DNA of 64,000 nucleotides from Tumebacillus sp. BK434 (GTDB lineage: Bacteria; Bacillota; Bacilli; Tumebacillales; Tumebacillaceae). Position 1 is the stretch's first letter. Each line of letters starts with the position of its first letter. The stretch lies in the NCBI RefSeq assembly GCF_004340785.1, contig NZ_SLXS01000003.1:95689-159688 (forward strand), written 5' to 3'. The notes under the pieces are model-generated. The model was not told the DNA's origin. It saw nothing but the letters and a program-made list of their open reading frames with translations, and made no database searches. Positions 17,168 to 25,834 of the stretch are shown here, one piece after another. The position numbers and the translations under genes are program-made.

Positions 17168-17216
17168 CTGTGTGATCTCTCCTTCAGCCCTATTCTGTTC
17201 ACTGCCCCATAGTTTT

Positions 17217-17232
17217 TGCAAAAATCATGCCA
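17217..17232 (-). promoter_or_regulatory. Sigma-54 promoter of tnaA
   Basis: TGGCATGATTTTTGCA matches the -24/-12 consensus TGGCACG-N4-TTGCW with one mismatch and exact spacing. Transcription would begin near 17206, leaving a leader of about 40 bases. Confidence 0.88.
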
Positions 17233-17293
17233 ACTACTTTGCCTTGATCTAGCGGGGGTGGGAGATGGTGTCTGCGCAGTTTTTGTATCAAAT

Positions 17294-17310
17294 TGAGACG
17301 CATCGTCTCA
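17294..17310. promoter_or_regulatory. Palindromic upstream activating site for the sigma-54 activator
   Basis: TGAGACGCATCGTCTCA is a perfect 7-3-7 palindrome centred about 95 bases before the predicted tnaA start site, where enhancer sites for sigma-54 activators normally lie. It sits just after the activator gene, whose C-terminal HTH could bind it. Confidence 0.65.
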
Positions 17311-17318
17311 TTATGAGA

Positions 17319-18683
17319 TTAGATATCCTCGGTCAGGTGGTATTTTTCTAATTTGCGATACAGCGTCGCGCGGGAGACGCCGAGGGCGACGGCAGCTTCT
17401 CCTTTGGTGACATACTTGCGCAGAGCATGGCGGAGCAGCTTTTCCTCCATCTCTTCGAGGGTGGGAAACGCGTCGCTGCATGTGAGACAGATCGGCTCTT
17501 CGCTGTGGCGGCCGGCGCGGTCGCCGAATCGTCTGGGCAGGTCATTCTGCTCGATCACGCCGTCCTCATCGAGGATCGCCGCCTGCTCCAGCACGTTTTC
17601 CAGCTCGCGGATGTTGCCGGGCCACGCGTAGCGTCGAAAGGCTTGCATGGCGCTCTGTCCGATCTTAAGTGGAGGCAAGCCGAGTTTCTTGGTGATCTTG
17701 CTCAGCGCGTGCACGGCGAACACCGGGATGTCCTCTTGCCGTTCGCGCAGGGACGGGAGGTGGATTGAGACCACTTCCATCCGGTAGTAGAGGTCTTCGC
17801 GGAACGTCCCGGCGGCGACGCTTTCGCGCAGGTTGTGGTGGGTGGCAAACAAAAAGCGCACGTCGACCTGCTTAGTGCCCGTTCCGCCGACGCGGCGAAT
17901 CTCCTGAAACTGAATGGCACGCAGAAGTTTGGCCTGCAGGTGCAGACTCATATCCCCGACCTCATCGAGGAACAAGGTGCCGCCGTCGGCGAGCTCGAAC
18001 AGGCCGGGGCGGCCGCCTTTCTTGGAGCCGGTGAAAGCGCCTTCTTCGTAGCCAAACAGTTCGCTTTCGAGCAACTGCTCCGGGATCGCCGCGCAGTTGA
18101 TCGGCACGAACGGCTCCGACTTGCGCGGGCTCTGGTCGTGGATGTAGCGGGCGAGCACTTCCTTGCCGGTGCCGCTCTCGCCTTGGATCAGCACCGGAGA
18201 CGAGACGCGGGCCGCTTTCGTGGCGAGGGCGAGCGCTCGTTGCATCGCTTCGCTTTCGCCGGTGATCATACCGCCGCGCCCTTCCGGATCGACGAGGCGG
18301 GCGAGTTGTTCGATCGTTTCGTTCGCTTGTGACAGCTGGCGGGCGAGGTTGTGCAGCTCTGTCTCATCTCGAAACACCGACACCACGCCGAGCAGCCGGC
18401 CGGCCTCCCGCACCGGCACGATGTTCGAGACGACCGGCCGTTCTCCGACTTTCGTTCGCACGCCGATCGCCGGTTCCCCGGTGACCAGCACGTCGAGGAT
18501 GTGGGCGCTGGGGATCGCGTCTTTCACCTGCCGCCCGACCAGCTCTTCCCGCTTCAGCCCGGTGATCCGCTCATTCGCCGGGTTCACATAGACGATCTTC
18601 CCCCGGTCATCGATCGCCGCCACCCCGTCGTACACATGATCCAACACCGCAGCCGCCGTGTGCATCAGCTCGTTCATTCCCAT
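17319..18683 (-). CDS. PAS-domain sigma-54-dependent transcriptional activator
   Basis: A 454-residue enhancer-binding protein. It has an N-terminal PAS sensor (about 10-115) and a central AAA+ domain (about 138-370). This carries Walker A GESGTGKE at 168-175, the sigma-54 contact loop GAFTGS at 215-220 (family usually GAFTGA), Walker B GTLFLDE and the R-finger region. A Fis-type HTH is at the C-terminus (GEAAVALGVSRATLYRKL). A CLTC pair near residue 405 is unusual and might bind metal. GGAGGG precedes the ATG at 18683. The gene is directly upstream of tnaA in the same direction, with a palindrome and a sigma-54 promoter between them, so tnaA is its probable target. Confidence 0.93.
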   Translation of the reverse strand: MGMNELMHTAAAVLDHVYDGVAAIDDRGKIVYVNPANERITGLKREELVGRQVKDAIPSAHILDVLVTGEPAIGVRTKVGERPVVSNIVPVREAGRLLGVVSVFRDETELHNLARQLSQANETIEQLARLVDPEGRGGMITGESEAMQRALALATKAARVSSPVLIQGESGTGKEVLARYIHDQSPRKSEPFVPINCAAIPEQLLESELFGYEEGAFTGSKKGGRPGLFELADGGTLFLDEVGDMSLHLQAKLLRAIQFQEIRRVGGTGTKQVDVRFLFATHHNLRESVAAGTFREDLYYRMEVVSIHLPSLRERQEDIPVFAVHALSKITKKLGLPPLKIGQSAMQAFRRYAWPGNIRELENVLEQAAILDEDGVIEQNDLPRRFGDRAGRHSEEPICLTCSDAFPTLEEMEEKLLRHALRKYVTKGEAAVALGVSRATLYRKLEKYHLTEDI

Positions 18684-18788
18684 GTCCGTCCCTCCTTCTC
18701 ACTTCTGTTATTGTAGCAGATTCCTCAGCTGTATCGGGTACCAACGCGCACAGGGAAGTGGTATCATGGACAGCGAGGTGAACCCGAA

Positions 18789-19058
18789 ATGTCTTATCAG
18801 GCGACAGTACACATCCAGCCGCGCGGGGAGCGGGCCATGCAGGTGGCGACCGCGCGGGTGGCGTTTTTGAATGGCGGGATGCAGTTGTTTGACGTGGAGA
18901 CGCTGGACGGAATGCGCTGGGAAGGACCGATCGAAGCGGACGACATGGGGCGGATGCTGGAAAGCGCGTATCTCGTCCTGCTCGAAGACGGGCGCAAATA
19001 CCGCGTGGCGGCGCAGGAGTTTAGCGACAGATGGTACACGCAGAGGCTGCCGCAATGA
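18789..19058 (+). CDS. Small protein of unknown function
   Basis: An 89-residue, beta-rich protein (MSYQATVHIQPRGERAMQVA) with GAGGTG upstream. It has no Cys, membrane segment or signal. The stop overlaps the start of the HAD gene (ATGA), so they are coupled. I do not recognise it. Confidence 0.6.
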   Translation: MSYQATVHIQPRGERAMQVATARVAFLNGGMQLFDVETLDGMRWEGPIEADDMGRMLESAYLVLLEDGRKYRVAAQEFSDRWYTQRLPQ

Positions 19059-19855
19059 TCCGTATCGTCTTCTTTGATGTTGATGGCACGCTGATGACAG
19101 ACAAACAGATCCCGGACTCCGCCCGCCAGGCGATCTCTTTGCTGAAAGAGCATGCGATCATCCCCGTCCTCGCCACCGGACGTCCCGAATATGAGATGCA
19201 TGCGGTCCGCGAGCAGCTCGGTATCGACTGGGCGGTCACCTGCAACGGCGCCCATGTCGGCCGGCACGGCCAAACGGTGACCGGCACGCCGTTTGCCAAA
19301 GAGCAGATTCGCGAGTGGGTCCGCCTGGCGCAGACCACGCCCGGCCACACCCTGCTGCTCTACGGCGGGCAAAACATCTACTCCACGCGCGCGATCGCCG
19401 ACTGCCCGCACTTCACGGCGGCGGACCGCGAAATTGGCTTTTTGGAACCTTTGCCTTTCGAACAGGCGGAGACGCTCCCGGAGATCTACCAGTGCATCCT
19501 GTTCGCGCCGCAGGAAGAGGAGGCGCCTTATACGGCGCACCTGCAAGAGCAGCTCTATCTGCACCGCTGGCGGACTTCGGCGCTCGATCTCAACCCGCTT
19601 GGCGTCAACAAAGCAACCGGAGTGCAGAAGCTGCTCGACCACTTGAACATCCCGGTTGAGCAGGCGGCCGCGTTTGGCGACGGCAACAACGATCTGGAGA
19701 TGATCGGGCATGTCGGACTCGGCATCGCCATGGGCAATTCCACCCCGGAACTGCTCGCCGTGGCCAAGCAAGTCACCCGGCACGTCCGGGAAGACGGCAT
19801 TTTGCATGGCGTGCAGCAGTTCATCCTGAACCGGTCCTGCAGCCTGCGCACCTGA
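19055..19855 (+). CDS. Cof-type HAD phosphatase
   Basis: A 266-residue HAD-superfamily hydrolase, class IIB (Cof/YbiV type). Motif I is FFDVDGTLM near the N-terminus, motif II is VLATGRP, motif III uses the Lys in LGVNKATG and motif IV is FGDGNNDLEMI. The cap sits between about residues 80 and 185. Such enzymes dephosphorylate sugar phosphates or cofactors; the substrate is unknown. The start at 19055 (MIRIVFFDVD) has AGAGG eight bases upstream and overlaps the previous stop. Confidence 0.88.
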   Translation: MIRIVFFDVDGTLMTDKQIPDSARQAISLLKEHAIIPVLATGRPEYEMHAVREQLGIDWAVTCNGAHVGRHGQTVTGTPFAKEQIREWVRLAQTTPGHTLLLYGGQNIYSTRAIADCPHFTAADREIGFLEPLPFEQAETLPEIYQCILFAPQEEEAPYTAHLQEQLYLHRWRTSALDLNPLGVNKATGVQKLLDHLNIPVEQAAAFGDGNNDLEMIGHVGLGIAMGNSTPELLAVAKQVTRHVREDGILHGVQQFILNRSCSLRT

Positions 19856-19880
19856 CCAGACCAGCGCCACGCTCCTTCAC

Positions 19881-19914
19881 AAAAAAGCCTCCGCGAAATA
19901 TGCGGAGGCTTTGC
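19881..19914. terminator. Terminator between HAD and kinase genes
   Basis: The stem AAGCCTCCGC/GCGGAGGCTT is followed by TTTT on the minus strand and a short T-run on the plus strand. Confidence 0.8.
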
Positions 19915-19919
19915 TGTCT

Positions 19920-21743
19920 CTATTGCGCAAACGGAATCCCGATCGCAAACGTCGTCCCGACCCCTTCGGTGGAGCGCACGGTGAGCATGCCGCCGTGCCC
20001 TTCGATGATGCGGTGCGAGATCGGCAGTCCCAGACCGGTGCCGTGCTCTTTCGTCGTATAGAACGGCTCAAAGATATGCGACAAGTCTTCCGCCAGAATC
20101 CCCGGCCCCTCATCGATCACTTCGAACACCACCGCCTGGTTCTCCACCTTCACACGCAGCATCAGCGTGCCGCCCGGCGGCGTGACGTCAAACGCATTTT
20201 TGCACAGGTTGAGAAACACCTGCTTCATCTGTTGCACGTCGAGGTTCAGCCGCGGCAGATCGTCCGGCACCTCCACTTCGAGCATCACCCCGCGCAGGTT
20301 CGCTTCCGACTCGACCAGCCGCAGCACATCGGCCAAAAACGTCTCCGTGCAGACCGATTGCCGCTGCGGAGCCTGCGGGCGCGACACCATCAGGAAGTCT
20401 GACAAAATCGTATTTGCCCGGTCCAGCTCCGGGATCAAAAGCTTCACGGTCAGATCATGAAAATTGTCCGGCTGCACCGACTTCGAGGCAAACAGCTGCA
20501 AAAAGCCGAACACCGTCGTCAGCGGGTTGCGAATCTCATGGGCGATCCCGGCCGCAAACTGGCCGATCAGGGCGAATTTTTCATTGCGCATCATCGCCTC
20601 GCGCATCGCGAGCAGCTCGGTCTGGTCATCGATGATCAAAATGTAGCCGACCGGCTGACCCTGCGTGTTTTTGATCGGGTTGCCGTCGATGCGGATCGTC
20701 AGCGAGCGGCCGTTGATTTCGATCTTATATTCCAGATCGCGAATCGGCAGCCCGCGCTTCATCGCCGAGTTCAGCTTGGATTCGCTCATATCTTTGCCTG
20801 TGTAGCGGTTGTACAGATCGAGCAGCGACGTGCCCAGCACCTGCTCGGCAGCGAGGCCGAAGATCTCCTCCGCCTTTTTGTTGTAGGCGGTGAGCGAAAA
20901 GTCCTGATTCAAGATCAACAGCCCGCTGTTCATCGAGTTCAGCACGAATGAAAACTGCTTGTGCAGGTTATACAGGCGCTCTTTTTCTGTGACCGGCGAA
21001 TAGAGAATCGTCATCGAGCCGTCGACTTCGCCCGTCTCGTCGAACAGCGGGATCATCTCTTTGTCGACCTGCTCCAAATCGTTGACCTTGCTCGGCACGT
21101 TGGCCCGCCAGCGGATGCGCTCGCCGTTCATCACCTTGCGCCAGATGTTCTCCGGCTCCGAGGAGCGGCTGAACATCTGCTTCAGCTCCGAACGCGTCTT
21201 GCCGATCACCTGGTCATACGACAGCCCGGTCGGATCGAGCGCGACCGAGTTGGCAAACTGCAGGCGGCCCTCCTTGTCATACACGACGATCGAAAACGGC
21301 AGGTGGTTCAGCACCTGATGACTGCGCGCAGCAATGGCCTGCTCGGCTACCTCCTGCTCGGCGCGATGAAAGCCGAGCACAATTTTGTTCATATACGTAT
21401 TGATCTTAGCGGATATATAGAGTATTTTTCCAAACGCATCTTGTTCATGCAGTTTCAGCTGATGATTATGAAAGACGTGGTTCAAGATCGATTCCCGGAA
21501 CATGTTGCCCATTTCCAACATGATCTCCAGTTGCAAACCGCGAGTTGCCAGCCGATGGCCGTACGCCCGTCCATATTCGAAAAACGGCTCCCAAGCCCCT
21601 TCGTTCCGCTCGCCGGTCGCGATGATTTCATCCACATAACCGACCAATTCCCGAATGTGTTGGGAGTATGTGAAGTACTCATCTTCATGCAGATAAGCAC
21701 CCAGATCCTTCCAAAAAATTTTTAGGATTGATTCAACCACCAT
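19920..21743 (-). CDS. PAS histidine kinase, sporulation-kinase-like
   Basis: About 607 residues. A helical N-terminal sensor region (1-150) is followed by two PAS domains (about 150-250 and 268-380), a HisKA dimerisation domain with H-box IAHEIRNPLTTVFGFLQLF, and an HATPase domain (N-box LCKNAFDVTP, G1 DEGPGI, G2 GTGLGLPIS). No membrane segment is seen, so it is probably cytoplasmic. The H-box type and absence of a nearby response regulator resemble KinA/KinB-type phosphorelay kinases of spore formers. The start at ATG 21743 follows GGGGGG; a GTG four codons earlier lies within that stretch. Confidence 0.88.
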   Translation of the reverse strand: MVVESILKIFWKDLGAYLHEDEYFTYSQHIRELVGYVDEIIATGERNEGAWEPFFEYGRAYGHRLATRGLQLEIMLEMGNMFRESILNHVFHNHQLKLHEQDAFGKILYISAKINTYMNKIVLGFHRAEQEVAEQAIAARSHQVLNHLPFSIVVYDKEGRLQFANSVALDPTGLSYDQVIGKTRSELKQMFSRSSEPENIWRKVMNGERIRWRANVPSKVNDLEQVDKEMIPLFDETGEVDGSMTILYSPVTEKERLYNLHKQFSFVLNSMNSGLLILNQDFSLTAYNKKAEEIFGLAAEQVLGTSLLDLYNRYTGKDMSESKLNSAMKRGLPIRDLEYKIEINGRSLTIRIDGNPIKNTQGQPVGYILIIDDQTELLAMREAMMRNEKFALIGQFAAGIAHEIRNPLTTVFGFLQLFASKSVQPDNFHDLTVKLLIPELDRANTILSDFLMVSRPQAPQRQSVCTETFLADVLRLVESEANLRGVMLEVEVPDDLPRLNLDVQQMKQVFLNLCKNAFDVTPPGGTLMLRVKVENQAVVFEVIDEGPGILAEDLSHIFEPFYTTKEHGTGLGLPISHRIIEGHGGMLTVRSTEGVGTTFAIGIPFAQ

Positions 21744-21828
21744 GTCTCCCCCCACACTTGGAAGAATTTACTCTTCTGTTAAATTTGACGCACAGCATAT
21801 CAAATCCTTCCTGTAATGAGTAGGGATT

Positions 21829-21859
21829 AAAAAATCCCGTGTCCATTTAGGACCGGGAT
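21829..21859 (-). terminator. Terminator of exonuclease gene
   Basis: The stem ATCCCGGTCC/GGACACGGGAT (one mismatch) is followed by TTTTTT on the minus strand. Confidence 0.75.
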
Positions 21860-21860
21860 C

Positions 21861-22943
21861 TTACATTTGATCGCTGGTGCCAGCCGCAGGTTTGCGCTTG
21901 CGGGAGCGGCGGCGACGCTTTCTTTTTTTGGTTTCTGCTGCTGCCGGTGCGCCGTCCGGAGCCGACGTTTCTGCAGGTCTTTCCGCCGGGTCTGCTGGCG
22001 GCAGATCGGCCGGCTTGGCCGCCTCGGCAGGAGCTTTGGCTGCTGATTTGGCTGCAGAGGACTTGCGGCGGCGGGACGGTTTGTTCGCACCGGTGGCTGC
22101 CGGCGCGCTCTCCGGCTGCTTGCCGCTGTCCATCCACGCGCTGACCAGATAGTCCTCCCAACGCAGGTGGAAGCGCATGTCGCAGATGATGCGGGCGAGG
22201 CGCATGTTGTTTTCCACATGCTCACGGTGGCGCAGGATCAGCGCTTCCGTCTTGTTCTTGCTCTTTTCGATCTGCAGGAACTCCTCAAGATCCGGGTACT
22301 TCTCGATCACGCGCAGCACGTTCGGGCGGCGCAGGCCGGAGATGCCCTTGATGTTGTCGGTGCGGTCGCCGAGCAGCGACTTGATCGCCGGGATCTGCTC
22401 CGGCCCGACATCGAGCAGACTCTTCACATTGCGGTCGGTCACCCAAGAGCCGGTGAAGATGCCGTTGTTGATCAGGTAGAGTTGCGTTTTGGGCGTGACC
22501 AGCTGCGCCAAGTCCATGTCGCCCGACAGCAGGATCACTTTCTTGCAGCGCGGCAGTTCTTCCGCCCGCGCGGCGAGCGTGCCGATCAGGTCGTCGCCTT
22601 CGTGGTTCGACGCGTACAGGTAGGGGATGTTCTCCTCGCGAAACTGCGCGTAGATGCGCTGCTTCAGCGGATGGACTTCCTTCGGACGCTCGCGGCGGTT
22701 CGCTTTGTAGATCGGGGACAGCTGATGGCGGAAGTTGGTCGCATCGTTGTCAAAGATCACCACCATATGCGTCGGCCGAAAGCGCCTGGCCAGCTTTTTG
22801 ATAATCTTGGTAAACTGCGAGGCGGTCTTCTCAACGATCTCGTCGGTCGCTTCCTCATAGTCCCCGCGCTTTTTCGCCTTGGCGATAAAGCGGTAGAGGA
22901 CCGAGTACATGATATGATTGCCGTCAATCAGCAAAAGTTGCAA
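21861..22943 (-). CDS. 5'-3' exonuclease (FEN-like) with long basic tail
   Basis: A 360-residue protein starting TTG (MQLLLIDGNHIMYSVLYRFI), with GGAGG eight bases upstream. Residues 1-265 match the PolA-type 5'-3' exonuclease/FEN fold: LLIDGN, FDNDATNFRHQLSPIYKANR, the acidic cluster in NHEGDDLIGT and LSGDMDLAQL, and the H3TH loop LLGDRTDNIKGISG. Residues about 270-360 are an added Ala/Pro/Lys/Arg-rich tail ending in a basic cluster (KKRKRRRRSRKRK), probably disordered and nucleic-acid binding. Stand-alone members process RNA primers and flaps. It follows the small gene at 22961-23266 by 17 bases. Confidence 0.87.
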   Translation of the reverse strand: MQLLLIDGNHIMYSVLYRFIAKAKKRGDYEEATDEIVEKTASQFTKIIKKLARRFRPTHMVVIFDNDATNFRHQLSPIYKANRRERPKEVHPLKQRIYAQFREENIPYLYASNHEGDDLIGTLAARAEELPRCKKVILLSGDMDLAQLVTPKTQLYLINNGIFTGSWVTDRNVKSLLDVGPEQIPAIKSLLGDRTDNIKGISGLRRPNVLRVIEKYPDLEEFLQIEKSKNKTEALILRHREHVENNMRLARIICDMRFHLRWEDYLVSAWMDSGKQPESAPAATGANKPSRRRKSSAAKSAAKAPAEAAKPADLPPADPAERPAETSAPDGAPAAAETKKRKRRRRSRKRKPAAGTSDQM

Positions 22944-22960
22944 TAGTATGGCCTCCAGTC

Positions 22961-23266
22961 TTACAGTTCGTCTTCAAGGTCTTCTAACATCATCAAGAGA
23001 TCGGCGCGCAGCACATGGCCGACTTCTTCGATCGTCAGCTCGCGCACCGGCGTCGCCGCACCGTTCTGCACCACTTGCAGCAGCGCCTGCTCTCCTCGCA
23101 GCACCGCTTGGAACTGCACATCTTCGCTCAGGTGGCTGTATTCCACAAAGACCAGGCCGCTCCCGGTCTCCTCCGTCTGCTGCGGGGAACGGGTGCGCTC
23201 AAAATTCCCCATGCGCTCCGGCAGGGGCGTGTGCTGCATCACGGCAAGCAACTGTTCGTGTGTCAT
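22961..23266 (-). CDS. Small acidic protein of unknown function
   Basis: A 101-residue protein (MTHEQLLAVMQHTPLPERMG) from ATG 23266, with GAGGAG about ten bases upstream. It ends LLMMLEDLEDEL. No known domain is recognised. It directly precedes the exonuclease gene and is likely cotranscribed. A longer frame to 23353 would start inside the upstream terminator. Confidence 0.6.
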   Translation of the reverse strand: MTHEQLLAVMQHTPLPERMGNFERTRSPQQTEETGSGLVFVEYSHLSEDVQFQAVLRGEQALLQVVQNGAATPVRELTIEEVGHVLRADLLMMLEDLEDEL

Positions 23267-23333
23267 CTGTCTCGCGCTCCTCTCAAGCTTGGTCCGCTCG
23301 AATTCTCTCTCCCTCATTATGCGCCATTTATGT

Positions 23334-23365
23334 AAAAAAAGACAGCGTTTCATGACGCTGCCTTT
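23334..23365 (-). terminator. Terminator after the paralogous small genes
   Basis: The stem AGGCAGCGT/AACGCTGTCT, with a CATGA loop, is followed by TTTTTT on the minus strand. Confidence 0.75.
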
Positions 23366-23384
23366 CTCGTGTCATTTCCCAGGC

Positions 23385-23744
23385 TTATTTTTCCCGGTTC
23401 GTATGCTCTTCGGAGATTCCCGCGGTGTGCTGTTCCTGATGGGACAGGTACTGCTCGACGTTCTTCCAGATGTTCAGGTCGTTGATGATGCTGGCGATCT
23501 CGTAGATCTTCTCATACAGATCGCAGACGGTGTCCCAGTCGTCTTCCTGCGAAGCCAACAGCTGCTTCTCGTTGATCACCGCTTCCAGTACCTGCACGCG
23601 GTCGGGGATGCGTGCTTTGACGCGCTCCCATGTTTCGATCATCAGGGCCTGTTCATCGCGGCTGTACAGCGACCAGTCCTGCGCGAGCTGCGGCAGGGCG
23701 ATGCCGAGGCGCTCATCGGGTACAAACTCCCATCCTTTGCTCAT
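23385..23744 (-). CDS. Helical protein of unknown function (paralogue b)
   Basis: A 119-residue protein (MSKGWEFVPDERLGIALPQL), with GAAGGCACAAGG before the ATG. It is all-helical. Residues 12-100 align with the next upstream gene: LGI near the start, a conserved Trp, DRV-x-x-LE in the middle and EIASIINDLNI against EYASIACDLNI at the end. I know no family for it. The pair forms one operon with a terminator behind it. Confidence 0.6.
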   Translation of the reverse strand: MSKGWEFVPDERLGIALPQLAQDWSLYSRDEQALMIETWERVKARIPDRVQVLEAVINEKQLLASQEDDWDTVCDLYEKIYEIASIINDLNIWKNVEQYLSHQEQHTAGISEEHTNREK

Positions 23745-23762
23745 CCTTGTGCCTTCTCTCTT

Positions 23763-24101
23763 TTAGAAATGCGCCTTCGCCAAGTCGTCATAGACTTTGC
23801 GCGCCAGGATGTTCAGATCGCAGGCGATGCTGGCGTACTCCATCATCTCGTTGTTGAGTTGATGCATCTCCTCTTCATCCTTCGCGGAGTACATGCGCTC
23901 CAGCGCGTCCATCATCTGCACTTCCAGATCGGCCACGCGGTCGGTCAGTGCCGAGCAGATCAGCACCCATTTCGATCCGATGCGCTTCTGGTCCGCTTCC
24001 GAAAACTGCCCCCAGTGCAGATCGGGACGCAGCACGTAGATGCCAAGTCGTGTATCATAAGCAAAAGCCTCGGTAAACGGGCTTTGGTTAAATTCGTTCA
24101 T
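23763..24101 (-). CDS. Helical protein of unknown function (paralogue a)
   Basis: A 112-residue protein (MNEFNQSPFTEAFAYDTRLG), with AGGAGG upstream of the ATG at 24101. It is all-helical and clearly related to the gene 18 bases downstream. The tandem pair suggests a heterodimer or a recent duplication that has diverged. No function is known. Confidence 0.6.
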   Translation of the reverse strand: MNEFNQSPFTEAFAYDTRLGIYVLRPDLHWGQFSEADQKRIGSKWVLICSALTDRVADLEVQMMDALERMYSAKDEEEMHQLNNEMMEYASIACDLNILARKVYDDLAKAHF

Positions 24102-24216
24102 CTAAAATCGCCTCCTGCCTCCTAGTATTTTAGAACTTACGTCGGCAGGGGTCAACGGTATCTATTACCGCCGGTTGATATTTTCCTGTACAATGATGAA
24201 AAAGGGGGCTGGAGTT

Positions 24217-25791
24217 ATGAGAACGATCTATACCAACGGCACGATCTACACGATGGACGCGCAAACGCCGCAGGCGACCGCCTTGGCGATTGAGAACGGC
24301 CGCATTCTCGCGGTCGGCGATACGGAAGATATCCGCCTGCAGTACGGGCGCGCGGACGTCGAGGAGATCCACCTCGGCGGCGCGACGGTGCTGCCCGGCC
24401 TGATCGACAATCATTTACATGTCTCCAACCACGGCATCAAACTGTCCACGCTCGACTTCACGCCCGCGCAAAGCACCGCCGAGATGCTGAAGATGCTCCG
24501 CGAGTGGGTGATCAAGATTCCGCAGGGCGAATGGGTGGTCGGGACCGGCTGGAACGAAAACCAATTTTCCGACCGCCGCATTCCGACGCTCCAAGAGCTG
24601 AACGAAGCGGCGCCGAACCACCCGGTCTTTCTGACCCGCGTCTGCAACCACGCCTACCTCGCCAACACGCGGGCTTTTGAACGCACCGGCATCACGGCAA
24701 GCACAGCCGACCCGGCGGACGGCTCCTACGGCCGCGACGCGAACGGGGCGCTGAACGGCATCATCTATGAAAACGCGTCCCGCCCGCTGCAGAACGCGAT
24801 CCCGAAGAAAAGCCGCGCCGAGTTGAAAGACGCCTTGCGCCGCGGCATCAAGCACGCCTTGGCCAGCGGTCTGACCGGCGTGCATACGGAAGACCTGCGC
24901 TACCTGAACGACTTTGAGACCACGTGGAGCCTGTACCGTGAGCTGGTGGTCGAAGAAGACCTGCGCCTGCGCAGCAACCTGCTGATCTACTACCCGCACC
25001 TCGACGAGCTGAAAGCGACCGGCCTGACCACCGGCGACGGCGATGAGTGGGTGAACATCGGCGCGTTGAAAATCTTCGCCGACGGCGCGATGGGCGGACG
25101 CACCGCGTTGATGACCCTCCCGTACGGCGATGCGCCAGGCACCTATGGCACGGCGATCCTGTCGCAGGAAGAGCTGAACCGGATCGCGGCAGCAGGTGCA
25201 GCGTACGGCATGCCGATCGCCGTGCACGCCATCGGCGACGGCGCAACCGACATGGTGCTGGAAGCGATGGAGAAACATCAGGTGCTCGGCCACCGCCACC
25301 GCCTGATCCACGCCCAAGTCCTGCGTCCGGAGCAGATCACGCGCATGCAGCAGCTCGGCGACCGTCTGGCGCTCGACCTGCAGCCGCGTTTCGTCACCTC
25401 CGACTATCCGTGGGTGCTGGAGCGCATCGCGCCGGAGCTGCACAAGACTTCCTACGCGTGGAAGACGCTGCTCGACGCAGGACTCCTGTGCGGCGGCGGA
25501 TCGGACGCGCCGATCGAGCCGATCGAACCGCTGCTCGGCCTGCATGCGGCGATCACCCGCAGCGGCTACCAGCCGGAGCAGCGCCTGACCGCGCAGGAAG
25601 CGGTGCATCTCTTCACCGTTGGCGGCACCTACGCCACCCGCGAAGAGGATGTCAAAGGCACGATCACACCGGGCAAATTCGCCGACCTGACCATCCTCGA
25701 CCGCAACATCATGACGGAGCACCCCGATGTGATTCTCGAGACGAACGTCATCCGCACCGTCATCGGCGGCACAACCGTATACGAAAAATAA
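24217..25791 (+). CDS. YtcJ-like metal-dependent amidohydrolase
   Basis: A 524-residue amidohydrolase-3 family protein (MRTIYTNGTIYTMDAQTPQA). Metal-site motifs are VLPGLIDNHLHVSNHG (His-x-His, about residue 68), AVHAIGDGA (His), HRLIHAQVLRP (His) and GGGSDAPIEP (Asp) near the C-terminus. Relatives hydrolyse N-acyl or cyclic amides; the substrate here is unknown. GGGGGC is the best ribosome site, about seven bases before the ATG at 24217. The gene is monocistronic. Confidence 0.87.
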   Translation: MRTIYTNGTIYTMDAQTPQATALAIENGRILAVGDTEDIRLQYGRADVEEIHLGGATVLPGLIDNHLHVSNHGIKLSTLDFTPAQSTAEMLKMLREWVIKIPQGEWVVGTGWNENQFSDRRIPTLQELNEAAPNHPVFLTRVCNHAYLANTRAFERTGITASTADPADGSYGRDANGALNGIIYENASRPLQNAIPKKSRAELKDALRRGIKHALASGLTGVHTEDLRYLNDFETTWSLYRELVVEEDLRLRSNLLIYYPHLDELKATGLTTGDGDEWVNIGALKIFADGAMGGRTALMTLPYGDAPGTYGTAILSQEELNRIAAAGAAYGMPIAVHAIGDGATDMVLEAMEKHQVLGHRHRLIHAQVLRPEQITRMQQLGDRLALDLQPRFVTSDYPWVLERIAPELHKTSYAWKTLLDAGLLCGGGSDAPIEPIEPLLGLHAAITRSGYQPEQRLTAQEAVHLFTVGGTYATREEDVKGTITPGKFADLTILDRNIMTEHPDVILETNVIRTVIGGTTVYEK

Positions 25792-25792
25792 A

Positions 25793-25823
25793 AAGTCCGG
25801 GAGGCAGCTCCCGGGCTTTTTTT
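25793..25823. terminator. Bidirectional terminator
   Basis: The stem GTCCGGGAG/CTCCCGGGC is followed by TTTTTTT on the plus strand and AAAAA-derived T's on the minus strand. Confidence 0.87.
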
Positions 25824-25834
25824 GTTTCCTCTGT

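Noticed and set aside
15710-17212. Long open frame antisense to tnaA (500 codons)
   Set aside because: It mirrors tnaA codons and has no recognisable domain.
17168-17216. TnaC-like leader peptide before tnaA
   Set aside because: The leader of about 40 bases has no short ORF with Trp or Pro codons.
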